Source of the DNA: Gonium pectorale
Lineage: Eukaryota > Chlorophyta > Chlorophyceae > Chlamydomonadales > Volvocaceae
Reading direction: 5' to 3'
Assembly: GCA_001584585.1 (NCBI GenBank)
Contig: LSYV01000389.1
Location: 1 to 12,976 of the forward strand
Length of the DNA stretch: 12,976 nucleotides
The notes beneath the pieces were generated by a model. The model worked only from the letters and a program-made list of their open reading frames with translations. It searched no databases and was not told the DNA's origin. The translations under genes and the position numbers were made by a program. Shown here in pieces: positions 7,990 to 12,976 of this stretch. Numbering within the stretch: the stretch's first letter is position 1; each line of letters begins with the position of its first letter.

Positions 7990-9875
7990 CGGCAGACCAC
8001 ACAGGCTGTGTAATGGAAAGCCGGTCGTTTTGTCAAAAGCATGGCGGTTGGACGTGTGTGCGCAGCATCACACTTGTAAGGGATTAACATGAGCCAGGTC
8101 ACGGACCTGACAACAGCGTGCCCCTAAGTGGTGTTGGTTGTGTGTATGGTGTGCGTGTGGCCCGTCCTGACTAAGGAGGAGGCCGGCTAACATAGACTTG
8201 ATTGGCTTCTGGTGCTGGCGCTGGCCAAGCAAGTAGAGGTGGACTGTGCGCTGGGACATGCGCTGTCGTAGTGTGATGATGGCAACGGTCACATGGATGC
8301 GGGTGCAAGAAAGCAAGTACCTGGGACTGCATCCCAATGGGATTGCACAAAAACCCGTGCTGTTTGCGGTATCCGTTGTACGTATCCATTTTCGGTGTGC
8401 AATTGACCAATCAAACGGCTGCAGTGTAATACCGATGAACCACCTTACATGCACGAGCCCCAAAACTATGGATGGAGGCTCGACGCCCTCACCCCCGCAC
8501 GCACCAAACCCAACCCACTCGGTCACGAAAGCCGCACTGCCTGCCCAGCCCCTCCCAAACTCAGCTAACGCTTCCCACATCGGTTTTAGTAGCGCTCAGG
8601 TCTCGCCGAGGGGTGCCAACTGTGAGTGGGGGATTCCTGAGCCCATGGCTGCGAGAATCTTCCAGCCAAGTCATCTTAGCGGGCCCCGCACGCATGGGCC
8701 CCGCTAGACCTCACACCGCGTCTCACAGCGCGCCGCAACTGCAGCGCTGCCGAAGCCGACACGCGCCTGCAAGGGCAACCCCCCGGCGGGGGCAGAAAAA
8801 AAAACCAGAGGACAAGGCCACAACCAGATCCCGGCAGCCCCGCCCCGGAGTGACGGGTGAGCGGGTGGGAAAGAAAAATACGGGAGCAGCCCGTCTGCCA
8901 CTGCTCCTAGAGATGACCGCAAACCCTAAGCTAGACCACGAGTATATGTTCCGAGAACAATAATCGCAAGAGCAGGGAGAGGCAAACACAACAAGAACGC
9001 TGCACGCCTAAGAACGTCTCGCCCTGCAGGCGCCACACAATGAACCTGCCGGAGCCACCTCTCCGCAGCTTGGATGACGGCCTGGCATAGGGCACGCCAA
9101 CACGAACTTCAACCTAGACACACATGATGCACCGCACATACAGCTATGCATGATAGCCAACAGTCCCTCACTCGTACAACAATGACCGTTTGACCGGGAC
9201 GCCCACAGCCACTGCCAGTCCAATGGTCAGCTCTGCAACGTATCAATTACAAGCCCGCCAGTGATGGCTTGCCTTGGCCTGCCCTTTGACACGGCGCTCG
9301 CTTTGATGGTAGTTACACCGCCACCAAGCAAAGTCAGGGCCCAGTCAGGAGTGCCATCCAGATCCCTATTTAGAGAGTCAGTCCTAACGCAGAGGCCTTC
9401 CTGCGCAACGTCTTGTGGAAGCATGCTCCGAGGACACACAAAGGCCAGGAGGGAGGCATAAAAGGAACTTTGCAGAGGACAGCCCTAACTCGCTAATGTC
9501 GCCAGCCAGATGCCATGACCGCTGGGGCTCTCTGCGGCCGCAATTCGCACCATTTTTCTCACTGAACCTGTTCAGGCTTGCTGTCGATTGCGTCCATAGC
9601 ACCACCACAAGCTAGACAAGCAGCCATCACGAAGTTGACCGCCAGCACCGCCGCTGCAGATGTCGGCTAGTGCTGCAACCACAGCTCCATCACCCAAGGC
9701 CGCCGCCTACATCCACCGTAACATCGCCTAATGCATCGGCATCATGAAGCCTCCATGACCACCGCCATGATTGAATTGGCACCATCATTGCTGACCGTTG
9801 CAAACAGATAAGCGAAAGCCAACCATAAACAGAAGACCGGCTGTAAAAACCACCGCAATCAGCTGCAGCCACGCC
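7990..9875. other. Intergenic stretch with no recognised gene
   Basis: Several frames of 60-170 codons are open on both strands (for example 8246-8707 and 8472-8963 on plus, 8068-8580 on minus), but none shows family motifs, convincing splice partners or a consistent protein-like composition. A GC-rich patch with an A9 run lies at 8750-8880. The 200-300 bases next to 9876 should include the 3' untranslated region of the oxygenase gene. No subterminal TTCRTT array like that at 61-375 is present, so no transposon end is visible between the two main genes. Confidence 0.5.
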
Positions 9876-10832
9876 TTACTTGAAGTGGTTTTCAAACTCC
9901 TTGCCCCAGATCCCCATGATGTTGGTGTCATCGGTCTTCTCGTAGTTCATGACGTACCAGTGGACGCGGAGGCTGTGCTTCTTGTCGAGCCCACGGTCGC
10001 CGGCGTGGACACAGTTGCCACCGAGGAGAAGCACCTGGCCCACTTCCAGCTCCACCCGCATGAGGTTGAAGTTGGGGAGCATCTCCAGCAGCGTCCTTTT
10101 GGGTATCTTGTCAAAGCGGTCATAGATGGCGATCAGGGGTCCCGAACCCATCGCCACATTGATGGTGACGCCACCCTCCAGCGCGGTGATACCCACAAAG
10201 CCCTCGATCCAGTCAGGCATGTCCATGTGAGCCGCTTGCTCTGTCACAGGGTCCTGACCGTCTGCCTGACTGTTGCGGAGAACAACAGGCATGTGCACGT
10301 AGTAGTGGTTGGAGGTCACTTCAAGCACTGGCTTCTGCTGCACCTGGGGATCTGTGGCTGTGGCTCGCTCGCCCCTCAGCCGGTTGACAATGCCTGTAGG
10401 CACTTCTTTGGGCTGTGGCTGCGGGATACCATCGGCAATGCGCCGCAGATACGGTTCCACCAGTCCACGCACAGGCTTAATAACGCACTCCACATCTTCT
10501 GTCACGTAAGCCTGGCGCCGCTGGTTGTTGTCACAGTCGACAACGAAGCGGCCGGACGTCTTCTCTTTCATCAGGTTACCACGGCGGTCCTTCATTAGGC
10601 GCTGGAAGATCTCAGCGTCATTCTGGATGTTGAACTCCAAGACGCTGCTGTAGACCTCGTCCGTAATGGCCTCCTCGAGCCCTGGGACGTCTATCACCGC
10701 AATGCCGACCTGCGTCAGCTGTCTGTGGATGGTGTCGTAGTCATCGGCCTTAACCGTGAAGTATGACGCGGAGATGCGCCTGCGCTCCATCACGTGCACT
10801 GGCTGCGATGTGCTGGCGCCTGAGCACCCAGC
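9876..10832 (-). other. Catalytic exon of the 2OG-Fe(II) oxygenase (318 residues)
   Basis: One uninterrupted exon ending in TAA at 9878-9876. The iron site is complete: His and Asp in AAHMDMPDW (codons at 10229-10227 and 10223-10221), distal His in LLLGGNCVHAGD (10007-10005), and the 2OG-binding Arg in SLRVHWYVMN (9968-9966). The pattern V-E-L-x-x-G-x-V-L-L-x-G-G-x-x-V-H-A-G followed by R-x-H-x-Y is that of a 2OG oxygenase family known to be expanded in algae. It differs from ordinary prolyl hydroxylases. Relation to TET/JBP base oxygenases or to phytanoyl-CoA-type enzymes cannot be decided by eye. The acceptor TTTGCGCAG at 10833 and the donor GATCAG|GTGTGT at 10938 bound a 106-nt intron upstream. 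Confidence 0.85.
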
Positions 10833-12976
10833 CTGCGCAAACACACATCATAGAACTTGTGACAGTACTAGATAATAAGAGGCAACCGAAAAGACAACAC
10901 TGCAAGCATGTGTCATTATTGAAGTCATAGGTACACACCTGATCTGCCTTGGACGGCTTGCCAGTGCGCCGGGTCGAGGTGGTGGCGGGCTTAGCCTGGT
11001 GCATGGTGGCAAGGACTTATATTAGCGTATTGGAAATAATGTCTTCGGAATGCTGGATAGAATGCCAGTGGTCACACAAACAATCTGAGTCATAAGCTGC
11101 TATTATGATGCAACCAGCTCTGTAATCCTTGAACTGGACAAGGAAATGGCCATACCTGCTTCCCAAGCACTCCTGGTATGGAAGTCGTCGCAGCAGCTCC
11201 GCTAGAAAGGCGTGCACGGAGTACCCTTTGCTGCCCAACGGTATCTTGTGCAGCCGGCCCCTGTACGGCTGCTGTAGTGAGTCGCCGCCGTTGCTCAGCC
11301 TCAGACTCCAACATGAGCCTGAAGTTAGTGTCAAACTGTGGACACACAGGAACAAGAAGAGCGCTGGTTGGGTACATGACATGCAAGGTACATTGTAAGA
11401 CTGGTAAGTCAGTGCCTCAATGACTGTTCGAGAACGGAACTCTGAGACCTACCGACAGATCATCAATGGTCTCCCGGGTCCCACAAGCCCCAGCTGTCCT
11501 GTTGCCGGCTGTGGCTCCAGAGCCGCCGGTTACGATCTCCGTGTTGACACCATTGGCATCCTGGTGGTCAGCATCAGTGGAGCCGACCCCGCCACCTTGC
11601 GGCATTCCAGGCACGTCGACGCATCCAGGCTCATGCCTCGACTCTGGTAGGCCAGGCGAGACAGGGCTGAAGGGCGCCGGTGCTAGCTGCAGGAACTGTT
11701 GATCCGCTGACTCACTGGCGCCAAAGTGCGCCGCACCAGAGTGCGTGGGCAGTATGCACGCGCCAACGTCATCCTGTGGAGTTTACAATCAGATGTATTG
11801 GTTGTCGATGAAGTTCAACCCTCACAAGGACTCGCGAAGGCAGTGCAGGCGTAACCATACAACGGTCCCAAAGCAGCACATGTTACAGGGTGCGATACGA
11901 GGCCACACGCAGCTCGAGCCCTCAGCCAAACCTTTCCAAAGTTGAAAGGATTGCATGCATCTGATAGCACCCACCATGTCGCCATCTCCACCCAGCCGAT
12001 GGTGGCTGGACGGGGCGTCCTCCGAAGCAGCAGGCGCTTGGCACTCTGCTGCAGGTTCAGCCTCAGCGGCGTCGGGCCTGCTGTGGAGCTCGCTTTACAC
12101 CGCGCTGACCGCATCAGGCTGCGCGCCGGCATCGTCCTGGGGAATCAGCACAGAGGGGATCGTCTACAAACATCCAGTACGGCCACAAGGGTAGGAGTTG
12201 CACTTGGTGGAGCCCACGTATCCACGGCCCTGGAACACAGGAGCTTTTGACTGCCAGCTATCCCCACCACGCACACGCAGGCCGTCCACCCTTGATCAGA
12301 CGCGACGCTAGCTAATGACATGCATGTAGCCGCAGTCCGTATGCAAGCTCCACACATCCACACGCACCTGGGCCTCACTCCTTCGGCCTTCTCCGCCACG
12401 TGGGCTGGCGTCAACGCAGCCGCCTTGCGGAATGGTGCACGCACCAGGAAGAACGGCGGACTCGCCCTGTGGAATCGATAATGCGGAAAACGTAACAAAT
12501 TGTGAATGGCAGATCAAAATAAGTAGATAATTTTCTTTTTGAAAACATTCATCTCTGTCAGACACCATAAACTCAACGTGCCTGCTTTTCATAGCCGCAT
12601 ATGCGGTGCATTTGTAGTGGTCGGACAAACCGGTATGTGTAGCCTGCCACACTTGGAAGATTGACAGGCTCCCCAGTTATCTCATTTTCCGGGGGCATGA
12701 GTGATGTAGATACATCTGGGTCGATGACTACAACATCTCCGGTCCGATGCTGGTCGTGTAAAAGCTGCAGTAAAAGGTGTATGTTATTAAATGAAATGTG
12801 ACAGCGCAGTGACTGCCAACACAGACACACCTTGTTCAGAACTTGAACAGCAACCCTCATATCAGTAACCCCAAGCATGGCCCCATCAGTATCCAGCTTT
12901 TGTTGGAGAATAGCCATATCATGTCTCCAGGTGTCACCAGATCGTTTACGACGGGTACCAACCGTGTTATCAGAAT
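9876..12976 (-). CDS. 2OG-Fe(II) oxygenase with long N-terminal extension; 5' part beyond the window
   Basis: Predicted dioxygenase using Fe(II), O2 and 2-oxoglutarate; the substrate is unknown. Exon model on the minus strand: >12976-12831, 12764-12651, 12466-12368, 12136-11975, 11773-11453, 11335-11156, 10995-10939, 10832-9876. Every join is phase 0 with GT-AG ends; most acceptors read TCCACAG or similar. The window holds about 677 codons. The first exon has a basic RRKR, the middle exons are Gly/Ala/Pro-rich and probably disordered, and the last exon holds the whole catalytic domain. The 12764-12651 exon end (AGT|GTGGCA) is weak. The exon at 12136 has an in-frame TAA at 12097-12095, so the large protein is either broken or uses a further small intron. 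An alternative is a shorter 340-aa protein starting at the ATG at 11004 (GCCACCATGC context), using exon 11004-10939 and the last exon. The catalytic call is firm; the N-terminal structure is tentative. Confidence 0.6.
11453..12466 (-). repeat. Three related phase-0 exons (probable exon duplication) in the oxygenase gene
   Basis: The exons at 12466-12368, 12136-11975 and 11773-11453 all start right after a TTCCACAG, TTCCCCAG or CTCCACAG acceptor, and all are multiples of three in length. The second and third begin DDAGA and DDVGAC; the first has GACTIPQGGCVD and the third GACILP and then GCVDVPGMPQGGG. The shared DNA words (for example CCGCAAGG followed by YGGC, and TGCGTYGACG) suggest duplication of one exon with its acceptor. 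The products are Gly/Ala/Pro/Ser-rich and probably unstructured. Confidence 0.4.
12831..12976 (-). other. Leftmost visible 5' exon of the oxygenase gene, open to the window edge
   Basis: The frame is open from the edge to the donor AACAAG|GTGTGT at 12830. It encodes GTRRKRSGDTWRHD followed by an amphipathic stretch with ILQQKLDTDGAML and VAVQVLNK that could form a coiled coil. The RRKR cluster could be part of a nuclear import signal. The following intron (12830-12765) is 66 nt, lacks an in-frame stop and ends TTTACTGCAG, so retention would add 22 residues without breaking the frame. The next exon reads LLHDQHRTGDVVVIDPD. No known domain is recognised. Confidence 0.5.

Noticed and set aside
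8068..8580. Minus-strand open frame of 170 codons
   Set aside because: No recognisable motif, unusual composition rich in Trp and His, and no joining exons found.
8246..8963. Two overlapping plus-strand open frames (153 and 163 codons)
   Set aside because: They overlap in different frames in GC-rich DNA, show no domain motifs, and have no splice or start context that favours either.
9457..9466. GCATAAAAGG as a TATA-type promoter on the plus strand
   Set aside because: No plus-strand gene follows within a sensible distance; a single TATA-like word is not enough.
9798..10598. Long plus-strand open frame of 266 codons opposite the oxygenase exon
   Set aside because: It is the antisense shadow of the conserved catalytic exon, is His/Val-rich without family motifs, and the minus strand carries all catalytic residues.
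11737..11745. CCAGAGTG as the right inverted partner of CACTCTGG at 50
   Set aside because: Only eight bases match, it lies just inside a predicted coding exon, and no repeat array accompanies it.
1..12976. CRISPR arrays, tRNA or rRNA genes, bacterial promoters or terminators
   Set aside because: No regularly spaced palindromic repeats, cloverleaf or rRNA signatures were seen, and the intron-containing genes show the DNA is eukaryotic.

Overview
The window looks like nuclear DNA of a eukaryote, most likely a green alga (moderate confidence). Its genes are broken into exons by short GT-AG introns (about 60-320 nt, plus one of 788 nt). There are no bacterial-style operons or ribosome binding sites, and base composition is mixed. 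The protein families seen (tnp2-type CACTA/EnSpm transposase, 2-oxoglutarate/Fe(II) oxygenase, SET domain) fit the accessory, transposon-rich part of such a genome. The species cannot be read from the sequence alone.

Layout, left to right. Positions 1-60 are GC-rich and may be flanking DNA. Positions 61-375 are AT-rich and packed with TTCGTT/TTCATT hexamers in both orientations, like the subterminal repeats of a CACTA-type transposon. Positions 421-1042 are probable 3' untranslated and downstream DNA. A ten-exon minus-strand gene spans 7222 down to 1043. It can be read without any frame break as a transposase of about 1296 residues: an N-terminal C2H2/BED-like finger, a Pro/Thr-rich linker, an acidic block and then a full tnp2-type catalytic region. 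One of its introns (1697-2001) holds a 37-bp tandem repeat that shares a 13-bp word with the left-end repeat cluster.

Positions 7223-9875 separate the two main genes. They contain a decayed SET-domain pseudogene on the plus strand (about 7612-7989), an unexplained exon-like minus-strand stretch (7417-7605), and about 1.9 kb (7990-9875) in which no gene is recognised. From 9876 to the right edge lies a second minus-strand gene. Its last exon encodes a complete 2OG-Fe(II) oxygenase core with HxD, distal His and Arg all present. A chain of upstream exons, all joinable in phase 0, runs out of the window and suggests a much larger protein. One of these exons carries an in-frame stop.

How the parts may work together (inference): the two main genes share a strand, the oxygenase gene lies upstream of the transposase gene, and a subterminal-like repeat array lies beyond the transposase 3' end. 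No matching second terminus is visible between the genes. They could therefore be two genes of one large CACTA-like element longer than this window, in which a nucleic-acid- or chromatin-modifying oxygenase travels with the transposase. The alternative is two unrelated neighbours. The right-hand terminus, outside the window, would decide this.
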